The notes: generated from the sequence alone by a model not told the origin. DNA of 7,374 nucleotides from Pseudomonadota bacterium (GCA_030531915.1 JAUNMD010000048.1:1-7374); one strand, 5' to 3'. Positions 1 through 6,322 are shown, counted from the stretch's first letter. Numbers and translations: made by a program.

Positions 1-2074
1 CTGTCGTATTTTCTTTTTTCCAAGTTTGCAAGACGTTTTTGTCTTTAATCTCTTTTTCTGTACCAATCGCGTCCAGCAAGCATTTCTGACGCATTGCCGC
101 AGAATCACATGTTATATTTTCACCAAATGCGCATTCCGCCGCCGTCGCGCCCGTGCCATTCAAGATATCATTCAATGTCACGATATTGCGGCATGTGTTG
201 GTTGTGTAATCTGCTGTGTTCTTGCACTGGGCATTGTCTGCCTTGTCAATAACGGCCTTGAACGGCGATGTTGACGGATTGCAAATCATTTCTTCATAGC
301 AATGCGGAACGTTTGCAACCTGGGCACAGTATGTTCTGATACGCGCCGTTGTCCAAGACGTGTTCGATTTCGCCTGTGTTTCATAGCAGTCGTAAATTTC
401 GCTGATGCATTCGCTGAAATTCGTGCTGGCGGTGACCGCGGCGTTCAAGATGGACGTCTTTTCTTCGTTTGCAAATTCCAGACGTTTCTGTTGCAAGGCC
501 TGTTGCGCGGCAACCTTTTGATAGCCGATGTTCTGGGCGGTCTTGCGCAGTTGTTCGCCATATGAATCACAGTCCGCATTGGCGTCCAGCGCATATTTCT
601 GCATAATGCTGCGGCGTGCATCGGCAACCGGCCCACGCAGGTTTGAATATGGATCGCCCGACGATGATGAATAGCCAAAGCATGTTGCGCTGTTCGATGC
701 AGTATAGCCAGAATTTGGCGTAATGAAATTCAATTCATAAGAACCGGTGTTCGATACGCTGACATAACTGTTATAGTTATATGGGCACTGGGACGCACCG
801 TTGCCGCATTTACGGCCAGATGATGGTGGTGTGCCACATGCCTCGTAAATACCGTTAAAGCAGGAATCCAATACGCGGTTGCAAACATTGTTGTGGGCAT
901 ATTCGAACAATTCATAACCCCATGTTTGCGCCAGTGAATCCTTCAAATTATCGCTGCTGCTGAGTGCGCCATCAATCCCCGCCAAGCCAGATACGACATC
1001 AGACAGGTTTGTGAACGCGTCGGTCAAACTGTCGGTATCGTCGGTCAGGATTGTCAGTGTATTTTCCTTGGCATCGGCCCATGATTGCAGGGACGCCAAA
1101 ATATCACTGGACGAACCGTCGATGTTCGCGATATCAAAACCAAAGTTATTACCATTGCTGGTGCAGTAAGATGGTTTGGCACAGGTGCTCAGTTTATTTC
1201 CGTTTTCGCCATAGATGGAATGGTTGTTGCACCATGCGATGGCCTCGTCAGAATTTGCGCCATATTTCTGGGTTGTTTCCTGCCATGAAACACAGTTCAT
1301 AACCTTTTCTGCATCGGTCAGTTGGAATGCTTCTGATACATCTTTGCCCTTGTTCGCAATCAGCAATGCCAATTCGCCAGAAACCTTTATCAATTCTTCG
1401 TTGGCGGATTCCAGTGCAGTTTCTGCCTCTGCAAATGCCTTGACACGGCCGGCGCATGCACAACGACGCTGGGCCGAATTACGTGCGGTGCAGATTTCGT
1501 CCATGCATGTGTAATATGATTCCATACAGTTGTTATACGCATCAGCCGAAATCAAACCGGTTGTTGAATCGATGATGTTTGAATAATTACCCGTGTACAA
1601 TTTGTTGTTCAGGTACGTGTATGTGTTGGTATATGTGGTCTTGCTGCCGCGGATTGCGTTACCCTGTAATGATACACGTGCACTGTTTGCAGCGGTCGAT
1701 GTGGTACGGCTGCGTACGCTGCGCGATGGGTTCGTTGTTGTACGTGCAACCACACTGCGTGATGAATTTGTGTTCGTGGCGGTTGTGCGTGATGTGGTTG
1801 TGCGGGCCGCGACGCTGCGCGCGCTGTTTGCGGTGGCGGTTGCCGTTGTGGCGGTGTCACGACGCGATACAACATTCGTACCATTACGACGTGAATTTGT
1901 CGCATTTGCGCGTGGTGATTGCGCGGTGGTCAACATTGTATTTGCCGGCGCGATTGGGTCAGCAAACACGGCGCGAATTGACACCAGCGTTGAACAAACA
2001 AAAAATGCCCCCGCCAACAAGAACACAGTTCCCATGGCATTTTTGCAGAAATCTGCGACGTTACGGCTTGTCAT
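1..2074 (-). CDS. Large exported Cys-rich protein of unknown function, 3' end outside window
   Basis: I translated this frame base by base. It gives 691 uninterrupted residues from the ATG at 2074-2072 to the window edge, where the C-terminus is cut off. Start choice: GGGAG (2086-2082) lies 7 nt upstream and a strong promoter lies further up. Residues 1-38 look like a signal peptide: polar N-terminus with R4 and K11, hydrophobic stretch about 13-33, then AVFA before DP, a plausible cleavage after A38. An uncleaved anchor is possible. Residues about 50-150 are low-complexity and rich in Ser, Thr, Ala, Asn and Arg, so probably disordered. From about 180 the protein is Cys-rich, with C183, C190, C195, C205 and C207, then C261/C282, C298/C304, C398/C405/C413, C423/C430, C556/C563, C583/C592/C598, C617/C628, C648/C656/C665. 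Residues 212-250 and about 510-550 look like charged helices or coiled coils. Disulfide-bonded periplasmic or surface localisation is inferred. I do not recognise a named family. Confidence 0.85.
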   Translation of the reverse strand, partial: MTSRNVADFCKNAMGTVFLLAGAFFVCSTLVSIRAVFADPIAPANTMLTTAQSPRANATNSRRNGTNVVSRRDTATTATATANSARSVAARTTTSRTTATNTNSSRSVVARTTTNPSRSVRSRTTSTAANSARVSLQGNAIRGSKTTYTNTYTYLNNKLYTGNYSNIIDSTTGLISADAYNNCMESYYTCMDEICTARNSAQRRCACAGRVKAFAEAETALESANEELIKVSGELALLIANKGKDVSEAFQLTDAEKVMNCVSWQETTQKYGANSDEAIAWCNNHSIYGENGNKLSTCAKPSYCTSNGNNFGFDIANIDGSSSDILASLQSWADAKENTLTILTDDTDSLTDAFTNLSDVVSGLAGIDGALSSSDNLKDSLAQTWGYELFEYAHNNVCNRVLDSCFNGIYEACGTPPSSGRKCGNGASQCPYNYNSYVSVSNTGSYELNFITPNSGYTASNSATCFGYSSSSGDPYSNLRGPVADARRSIMQKYALDANADCDSYGEQLRKTAQNIGYQKVAAQQALQQKRLEFANEEKTSILNAAVTASTNFSECISEIYDCYETQAKSNTSWTTARIRTYCAQVANVPHCYEEMICNPSTSPFKAVIDKADNAQCKNTADYTTNTCRNIVTLNDILNGTGATAAECAFGENITCDSAAMRQKCLLDAIGTEKEIKDKNVLQTWKKENTT
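1667..1828 (-). repeat. Degenerate Arg/Ser/Thr protein repeats inside the large exported protein
   Basis: Residues 83-136 contain a repeated motif. Unit 1 (83-94) reads NSARSVAARTTT. Unit 2 (103-114) reads NSSRSVVARTTT. Unit 3 (116-125) reads PSRSVRSRTT. A remnant, NSARVS, sits at 130-135. Units 1 and 2 are 20 residues apart; later units are closer. The codons differ between units at many synonymous positions while the amino acids are kept, so this is not a recent DNA duplication. The stretch is strongly basic and probably unstructured. Confidence 0.75.
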
Positions 2075-2157
2075 AAATATTCTCCCGTTTCGTGGGGAAA
2101 TCCCCAGAAAACCCGTTGTTTGACGTGGCAGATACCATCGCGGCATCCACCTTTATT
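2075..2157 (-). promoter_or_regulatory. Leader of the exported-protein gene, with hairpin and ribosome binding site
   Basis: If transcription starts about 7 nt after the -10 box (near 2157), the mRNA has a leader of about 80 nt. It contains a small perfect hairpin, TGGGG-ATTT-CCCCA, at 2106-2093. The Shine-Dalgarno GGGAG follows at 2086-2082, 7 nt before the ATG. The hairpin ends 6 nt before the Shine-Dalgarno, so it could affect ribosome access, but it has only five base pairs and no recognised riboswitch features. Confidence 0.5.
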
Positions 2158-2163
2158 GTTGTA

Positions 2164-2192
2164 ATTATAACATTTTTGCGTGGGGCTGTAAA
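2164..2192 (-). promoter_or_regulatory. Sigma70-type promoter for the large exported-protein gene
   Basis: Minus strand: -35 TTTACA (2192-2187), a 17-nt spacer, then a consensus -10 TATAAT (2169-2164). This is one mismatch from the full sigma70 consensus with optimal spacing. It lies between the upstream deacylase-like gene and the exported-protein gene. The latter can therefore be transcribed independently even though both are on the minus strand and no terminator is visible between them. Confidence 0.8.
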
Positions 2193-2209
2193 TAGAGAAA
2201 TGAGCGTAA

Positions 2210-2767
2210 TTAAAAGCTGTAATTGAATGACAGACCGGTAAAATTAAACCCACGATTTGGATCGGTGAAATTACCATTTGAAAAATGCTGGGTAAAATAT
2301 TCAACGGTCATATTATCTGCGATTTTATACCCGATGAAAAAGCGTTCACCGAACACCAAACGCGACGACACCCAACGATCGCGCGAGTCACGCATATATG
2401 GTCCAACACCAACACCGGTATAAAAGCCACGCCACTGTAATAATGCAACGTCCCATGACACGCCCGCCGCAAAGAACGACAGACCACGTCCACCGTGATA
2501 CGCAACGTTTTGCGTCAGTTCAAAATTTATACGCGCCGGCAGACGAAAAATCTCCATCGGTTGGGCATACTGGAACATAAACAGGGTCTGGGGCGAAAAT
2601 TCCCACAGCCATGGTTCAACCAATTTGAATAATGTGCCATCACCCGTTGATTGTGCCACATACAGGCCGACAGAATTTTGCGCCCCGCGCCCGAACATTG
2701 GGTTTTCCGCGCCAAATGCCGCAGCCGGCAACGCACACAGCAAAGATAGCAAGGCAATTTTCTTCAT
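2210..2767 (-). CDS. PagL-like lipid A deacylase / acyloxyacyl hydrolase family protein
   Basis: 185 residues. PagL-family proteins are small outer-membrane beta-barrels that remove the 3-O-linked acyl chain from lipid A. I chose the start at MKKIALL (2767-2765) because it opens a textbook signal peptide: KK, a hydrophobic core, then AAAFGA before ENP, with cleavage near residue 20. An in-frame start at 2875 would add 36 non-signal-like residues. The mature part shows alternating aromatic beta-strand patterns. It ends in YFTQHFSNGNFTDPNRG and then NFTGLSFNYSF, which matches the PagL C-terminal motif and a terminal Phe typical of barrel proteins. H161 and S163 match the catalytic His-x-Ser. 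The third PagL residue, a Glu 14 positions after the His as I recall it, is N175 here. The family is well supported; enzymatic activity is uncertain. I see no Shine-Dalgarno. Confidence 0.82.
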   Translation of the reverse strand: MKKIALLSLLCALPAAAFGAENPMFGRGAQNSVGLYVAQSTGDGTLFKLVEPWLWEFSPQTLFMFQYAQPMEIFRLPARINFELTQNVAYHGGRGLSFFAAGVSWDVALLQWRGFYTGVGVGPYMRDSRDRWVSSRLVFGERFFIGYKIADNMTVEYFTQHFSNGNFTDPNRGFNFTGLSFNYSF

Positions 2768-2774
2768 ATCGCGA

Positions 2775-2780
2775 ATTATA
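2775..2780 (-). promoter_or_regulatory. Consensus -10 box immediately upstream of the deacylase-like gene
   Basis: A perfect TATAAT on the minus strand (2780-2775) ends 7 nt before the ATG at 2767. A start site 6-8 nt downstream of the -10 box falls on or next to the ATG, implying a leaderless transcript. The -35 region is weak: TTTAAT at 17 nt, or TTGAAC with an overlong 23-nt spacer. No purine-rich Shine-Dalgarno lies in front of the ATG, which agrees with leaderless translation. Confidence 0.55.
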
Positions 2781-2840
2781 CACCGAAAAAACATAAAATT
2801 AAAGTTCAAAGTTTGTGCGCTGCGCGCAACATTGAATAAA

Positions 2841-2880
2841 CTGGATTGCCACGCGTCGCTTGCGCTCGCTCGCAATGACA
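2841..2880 (-). repeat. Dispersed intergenic repeat of the GTCATTGCGAG...GCAATCC type
   Basis: On the minus strand the element begins TGTCATTGCGAGCGAGCGC, continues AAGCGACGCGT, and ends GGCAATCCAG. The ends form an inverted repeat: ATTGC at 2845-2849 faces GCAAT at 2872-2876, and further imperfect pairing is possible inside. From memory, near-identical motifs (TCATTGCGAG, AGCGAAGCAATC) occur as scattered non-coding repeats in many bacterial genomes, including obligate host-associated ones. Only one clear copy is in this window, so its dispersed nature is inferred from resemblance. Confidence 0.6.
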
Positions 2881-2946
2881 GAGAATCTAGCGTATGTGTC
2901 GCCTGCGGACTGCGCCCTTGCCGTATCCTGCGCTTTGCTCTCTATG
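2881..2946. other. Non-coding spacer next to the repeat, G+C-rich with iterated CTGCG
   Basis: Between the repeat and the ppdK terminator I find no credible gene. The plus strand carries CTGCG three times (starting near 2903, 2910 and 2928), separated by short G+C-rich stretches. This may be an eroded extension of the same repeat element rather than independent sequence. Short reading frames crossing it have no ribosome binding site or protein-like composition. Confidence 0.4.
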
Positions 2947-2975
2947 AAAAAATGCCCCGTGTGGGGCATTTTTTT
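2947..2975. terminator. Bidirectional intrinsic terminator after ppdK
   Basis: The stem AATGCCCC (2951-2958) pairs with GGGGCATT (2963-2970) around a GTGT loop. Six A residues flank it on the left (2947-2952) and seven T residues on the right (2969-2975). It can therefore terminate in both directions. On the minus strand it touches the ppdK stop codon (2976-2974). It separates ppdK from the repeat and the deacylase-like gene. Confidence 0.85.
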
Positions 2976-5631
2976 ATTTGCGCGGGAATTTAACCGCAGC
3001 TTGCGCCGCCGCCAAACGTGCGATTGGCACGCGGAACGGACTGCACGATACTGAATTAAATCCAACCTTGTGGAAAAATTCAATAGAGTCAGGATCGCCA
3101 CCGTGTTCACCGCAAACGCCCAAGTGGATTTCATCACCCTTGGTCGCGCGTGCTTTGGCCACAGCGTCTTTTATCAACAGACCAACGCCCAACTGGTCAA
3201 CAGATGCGAATGGGTCTGCGACATACACGCCACGTGCACGGTATTCGTCCAAGATTTTACCAGTATCATCACGGGACATACCCAATGTTGTCTGGGTCAA
3301 ATCGTTTGTACCAAATTCAAAGAATGCACAACTTTCGGCGATTTCATTTGCCAACAGTGCAGCACGTGGCAATTCAATCATCGAACCGACAGTGTATTCA
3401 ACCGACGCGCCAACTTCGGCAAACAATGCCTCGGCGGTTGCATCGATAACGGCTTTGACGATGTCGACTTCTTTCTTTGAACCAACCAATGGAACTTCGA
3501 TTTCTGGGTGTACAGACGTGCCCGCTGCCTTGCATTCCAATGCCGCCGACAGAATCGCGCGTGTCTGCATTTCGCAGATTTCTGGGTATGTAATCGCCAA
3601 GCGGCAACCACGATGACCCAACATTGGGTTAGATTCGCGCAATGCTTCGCTGCGTGCCTTTACAAATTCAACGGATTTGCCAATGTGCGCCGCCAATTCT
3701 GCAATTTCTGCATCGGTGTGTGGCAAAAATTCGTGGAGTGGTGGGTCAATCAAACGGATTGTAACCGGCAGACCGTCCATGATTTTGAACAGTTCGACAA
3801 AGTCCGCTTTCTGGTATGGCAACAGTTTCGCCAATGCTGCGCGACGACCGGCCTCGTCATCGGCCAAAATCATTTCGCGCATATCCTGAATACGGGACGG
3901 GTCAAAGAACATGTGTTCTGTACGCGCCAAACCGATACCTTCGGCACCGAAATCACGTGCCTGTTTTGCATCTTTTGGTGTTTCGGCGTTTGCTTTGACT
4001 GTCAATGTTTTGATTTCATCAACCCACTGCATCAATGTGCCGAAATTACCGGTCAGTTCAACAGATACTGTTGGAACCGCGCCACGGATAATCTGGCCCT
4101 GTGCACCATCGATAGAAACCCAATCACCTTCGTGAATAACGACGCCGGCGGTTGTGGTCAATGTCTTGGTTGCATAGTCAATTTTGATGTCAGGTGAACC
4201 TGATACGCATGGTGTACCCATACCACGTGCAACCACGGCCGCGTGCGATGTCATACCACCACGTGCGGTGATAACACCCTGTGCCGCGTTCATACCCGCG
4301 ATATCTTCTGGGGACGTTTCAACGCGAATCAGCATAACCTTTTTACCCTCGGCTGCCCATTTTTCGGCATCTTCGGCGTTAAAGACGGCCTGACCAACCG
4401 CAGCCCCTGGGGACGCAGGCAAACCAATCGCGATTACGTCGCGTTCGGCCTTTGGATCCAACATTGGGTGCAACAGGTGATTCAACTGGTCTGCACCAAC
4501 GCGCAAGATTGCTTCTTCTTTGGCCAACAAACCTTCGTTCACCATTTCAACCGCCATACGGACAGCGGCGGCCGCGGTGCGTTTACCATTACGGCACTGC
4601 AACATCCACAGTTTGCCATGCTCGATTGTAAATTCCATGTCCTGCATGTCTTTGTAGTGCTGTTCCAGTTTTTCACGAACATCGCACAATTCTTTGTACA
4701 CCGCTGGCATGGCTTCTTCTAATGACAGACGGCCAGAGTTATCTTTGCTCATTGGCTGTGGGGTACGAATACCCGCAACAACGTCTTCGCCCTGTGCATT
4801 GATTAAATATTCACCATAGTATTTGTTTTCACCGGTGGCTGGGTCGCGGCTGAAACATACGCCGGTTGCACTGTCGTCACCAGAATTACCGAATACCATC
4901 GCCTGAACGTTTACGGCCGTGCCCCAATCGCCAGGAATGTTGTTCAGTTTGCGGTATGTGATGGCCTTTTTGCTCATCCAGCTGCCAAATACTGCGCCAA
5001 TACCCAGTTTCAACTGTTCCCATGGATCTTGTGGGAAAACCTTGCCAATCTGGACGCCGATTTCTTTGAACTGTTCAACCAATTCTTTCAGGTCATCTGC
5101 GGTCAGTTCAGTATCAACCTTGTAGCCCTTGGCTTCTTTCATTTCTTCCAATTTGTGTTCGAACAAATTGATGTCTGCGCCCAATACCACGTCCGAGAAC
5201 ATCATGATAAAGCGGCGATAAGAATCGTATGCAAAACGTTCGTTGCCAGAATGACGTGCCAATGCCTTGACTGTTTCGTCGTTCAAGCCCAGATTCAAAA
5301 CAGTGTCCATCATACCAGGCATAGAAACGCGTGCACCACTGCGCACAGAAACCAACAATGGGTTGTCCATATCGGCAAACTTTTTGCCCATAATGGATTC
5401 AATGTGTGCGATACCGGCATGCACCTGATCCATCAGGTCAGCAGGATATGTTTCGTTATTGTTATAGTAATATGTGCAAACGTCTGTTGTGACGGTGAAC
5501 CCCGCTGGCACAGGCAGACCAACCAAGTTCATTTCGGCCAAGTTCGCGCCCTTGCCACCCAGCAGATTACGCATATCTGCGCGGCCTTCGGCGGCACCAT
5601 TGCCGAATGTGTATACCCATTTATTGCTCAT
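2974..5631 (-). CDS. ppdK: Pyruvate, phosphate dikinase (PPDK)
   Basis: 885 residues, the usual length for bacterial PPDK. This cytosolic enzyme reversibly converts pyruvate, ATP and phosphate to PEP, AMP and pyrophosphate, supporting gluconeogenesis or PPi-linked glycolysis. Domains in order: an N-terminal ATP-grasp nucleotide-binding region (about 1-350, with GGKGANLAEM at 25-34, VSVRSGA at 95-101 and LQCRNGKRTA at 344-353); the swivelling phosphohistidine domain with GGMTSHAAVVARG (458-470), in which H463 is the phospho-carrier; and a C-terminal PEP/pyruvate TIM barrel (about 530-885) with GLARTEHMFF, IRLIDPPLHEF, E753, GTNDLTQ (774-780) and CGEHGGDP (840-847), in which C840 is the catalytic acid. 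T461, two residues before the His, is the site regulated by PDRP in plants and some bacteria; no PDRP gene is present here. The start follows AGGAG (5641-5637) with 5-nt spacing. All key residues I checked are intact. Confidence 0.98.
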   Translation of the reverse strand: MSNKWVYTFGNGAAEGRADMRNLLGGKGANLAEMNLVGLPVPAGFTVTTDVCTYYYNNNETYPADLMDQVHAGIAHIESIMGKKFADMDNPLLVSVRSGARVSMPGMMDTVLNLGLNDETVKALARHSGNERFAYDSYRRFIMMFSDVVLGADINLFEHKLEEMKEAKGYKVDTELTADDLKELVEQFKEIGVQIGKVFPQDPWEQLKLGIGAVFGSWMSKKAITYRKLNNIPGDWGTAVNVQAMVFGNSGDDSATGVCFSRDPATGENKYYGEYLINAQGEDVVAGIRTPQPMSKDNSGRLSLEEAMPAVYKELCDVREKLEQHYKDMQDMEFTIEHGKLWMLQCRNGKRTAAAAVRMAVEMVNEGLLAKEEAILRVGADQLNHLLHPMLDPKAERDVIAIGLPASPGAAVGQAVFNAEDAEKWAAEGKKVMLIRVETSPEDIAGMNAAQGVITARGGMTSHAAVVARGMGTPCVSGSPDIKIDYATKTLTTTAGVVIHEGDWVSIDGAQGQIIRGAVPTVSVELTGNFGTLMQWVDEIKTLTVKANAETPKDAKQARDFGAEGIGLARTEHMFFDPSRIQDMREMILADDEAGRRAALAKLLPYQKADFVELFKIMDGLPVTIRLIDPPLHEFLPHTDAEIAELAAHIGKSVEFVKARSEALRESNPMLGHRGCRLAITYPEICEMQTRAILSAALECKAAGTSVHPEIEVPLVGSKKEVDIVKAVIDATAEALFAEVGASVEYTVGSMIELPRAALLANEIAESCAFFEFGTNDLTQTTLGMSRDDTGKILDEYRARGVYVADPFASVDQLGVGLLIKDAVAKARATKGDEIHLGVCGEHGGDPDSIEFFHKVGFNSVSCSPFRVPIARLAAAQAAVKFPRK

Positions 5632-5636
5632 GGTTT

Positions 5637-5641
5637 CTCCT
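5637..5641 (-). promoter_or_regulatory. Shine-Dalgarno of ppdK
   Basis: AGGAG on the minus strand within AAAGGAGAAACC, 5 nt before the ATG at 5631. It fixes the start at MSNKWVYTF. It also shows that this genome uses canonical Shine-Dalgarno initiation for some genes, in contrast to the two genes here whose promoters abut the start codon. Confidence 0.85.
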
Positions 5642-5647
5642 TTAATT

Positions 5648-5679
5648 AAAAAGCCCTGTGATTTTGTGAAAAAAAGCCC
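5648..5679. repeat. Direct repeat AAAAAGCCC bracketing the ppdK -10 region
   Basis: The 9-mer AAAAAGCCC occurs at 5648-5656 and again at 5671-5679, 23 bp apart (about two helical turns). One copy lies in the promoter spacer and the other around the predicted start site of ppdK. It could be a pair of operator half-sites. The sequence is A-rich, so chance remains possible. Confidence 0.3.
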
Positions 5680-5689
5680 GTAATTGCAA
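5661..5689 (-). promoter_or_regulatory. Probable sigma70-type promoter of ppdK
   Basis: Minus strand: -35 TTGCAA (5689-5684), a 17-nt spacer, -10 CAAAAT (5666-5661). Each hexamer matches the consensus at four of six positions. It predicts a start near 5654 and a leader of about 23 nt carrying the AGGAG site. The hexamer TTGCAA is palindromic, so it could also serve the divergent plus-strand gene, but I find no well-spaced -10 for that direction. Confidence 0.5.
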
Positions 5690-5791
5690 GAAAAAATCTT
5701 CTAAAATTTGTATTTTTTTATGCAGGGGGCGTCAATAGATTCCTGGGGCACGAAAAACGTGTTTGATGTATGCTGGCAAAACAAAGGGAAA

Positions 5792-6286
5792 ATGAAATAT
5801 CACAATAAAAATTTTATACCCGCACGGGCAATGGTGCTGGGCATGCATGATGCATTGGTGTCGCTGACCGGGCTGATTGCGGGCATCGCATTTACGATGC
5901 CGCGCCGTCGCGATATAGTGCTGACCGCGATAATCGCATCAATCACCGCCAGTATGTCCATGGCGGCGTCAAATTATTTGGCAGAAAAGGCGGGCGATGG
6001 TCAATCCGCCCTGCGCGCGGGTCTGTACACGGGCGCGGCATATATGTTGACGTGCGTTGTGCTGATAATACCGTTTATGTGCATTGCAAATCGCACGGTG
6101 GCACTGTTTGCGACGTTCATATTGGCAATACTGATAATATTTATATTTAACTGGGGTCTGGCACGGCGTGACGTACGACCGTGGCGGCACCGCGCATTTG
6201 AAATGCTGGGGGTGTGCGCGGGCGTATCGTGTGCGGCATTTATAATCGGCCAAATCGCCACATATTTTTTGGGCCTGAATATCTGA
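5792..6286 (+). CDS. Short VIT1/CCC1-like membrane protein, possible iron/manganese transporter
   Basis: 164 residues from the ATG at 5792, preceded by AAAGGG. A TTG-initiated extension from 5708 is less likely because it would add 28 non-conserved residues. Predicted membrane segments are about 13-36, 42-64, 78-99, 103-122 and 138-161, with positive clusters (RRR at 38-40, RR at 125-126) in loops, giving five helices. The first helix reads VLGMHDALVSLTGLIAG and the second ends SMSMAASNYLAEKA. These resemble VIT/CCC1 signatures (GxxDGLVS and SMAxGEYxS), a family that moves Fe2+ or Mn2+ out of the cytosol. D20 and M57 match expected positions. The GEY glutamate appears as N61. The cytosolic metal-binding helices between helices 2 and 3 of plant VIT1 are essentially absent. 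Family assignment is moderately supported and substrate is unknown. tsaC follows 45 bp downstream on the same strand but has its own promoter. Confidence 0.7.
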   Translation: MKYHNKNFIPARAMVLGMHDALVSLTGLIAGIAFTMPRRRDIVLTAIIASITASMSMAASNYLAEKAGDGQSALRAGLYTGAAYMLTCVVLIIPFMCIANRTVALFATFILAILIIFIFNWGLARRDVRPWRHRAFEMLGVCAGVSCAAFIIGQIATYFLGLNI

Positions 6287-6294
6287 TTTTTTAC

Positions 6295-6322
6295 TTTACA
6301 CCGACGGGGGACGTTTTATACT
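6295..6322 (+). promoter_or_regulatory. Strong promoter of tsaC, positioned for a leaderless or near-leaderless mRNA
   Basis: -35 TTTACA (6295-6300), a 16-nt spacer, -10 TATACT (6317-6322). Each hexamer matches the consensus at five of six positions. Only 9 nt separate the -10 box from the ATG at 6332, so transcription should begin 0-3 nt before the start codon. No Shine-Dalgarno is present in that interval. Confidence 0.75.

Noticed and set aside
1579..2123. Overlapping plus-strand frames of 165 and 176 codons, with Val/Arg-rich or Cys/Trp-rich translations.
   Set aside because: They mirror the low-complexity Ser/Thr/Arg linker of the minus-strand exported protein, which has a signal sequence, promoter and Shine-Dalgarno of its own.
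2074..2304. Minus-strand frame (77 codons) spanning the gap between the deacylase-like gene and the exported-protein gene.
   Set aside because: It overlaps the end of the deacylase-like gene in another frame, contains the downstream promoter and leader, and shows no protein-like features.
2768..2875. N-terminal extension of the deacylase-like gene starting at 2875.
   Set aside because: It would place 36 residues ahead of a clear signal peptide, run through the dispersed repeat and contain the -10 box. The MKKIALL start at 2767 is far better.
2841..2946. Possible CRISPR or small-RNA gene in the G+C-rich intergenic stretch.
   Set aside because: There are no regularly spaced repeats of CRISPR length. 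A structured RNA cannot be argued beyond the imperfect palindrome of the dispersed repeat.
3508..4197. Long plus-strand open frame (229 codons) opposite ppdK, with others of 100-210 codons at 2978-3616 and 5029-5649.
   Set aside because: They lie antisense to an unambiguous full-length ppdK. Their translations are Cys/His/Phe-rich with no domain-like pattern or ribosome binding site, as expected for shadows of a biased coding strand.
5684..5707. Plus-strand promoter TTGCAA...TAAAAT for the VIT-like gene.
   Set aside because: The spacer is only 12 nt, too short for sigma70. The hexamers match better as the minus-strand ppdK promoter.
5708..5791. TTG-initiated extension of the VIT-like protein.
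   Set aside because: The extra 28 residues are unlike the family, TTG lacks a ribosome binding site, and the ATG at 5792 follows AAAGGG.
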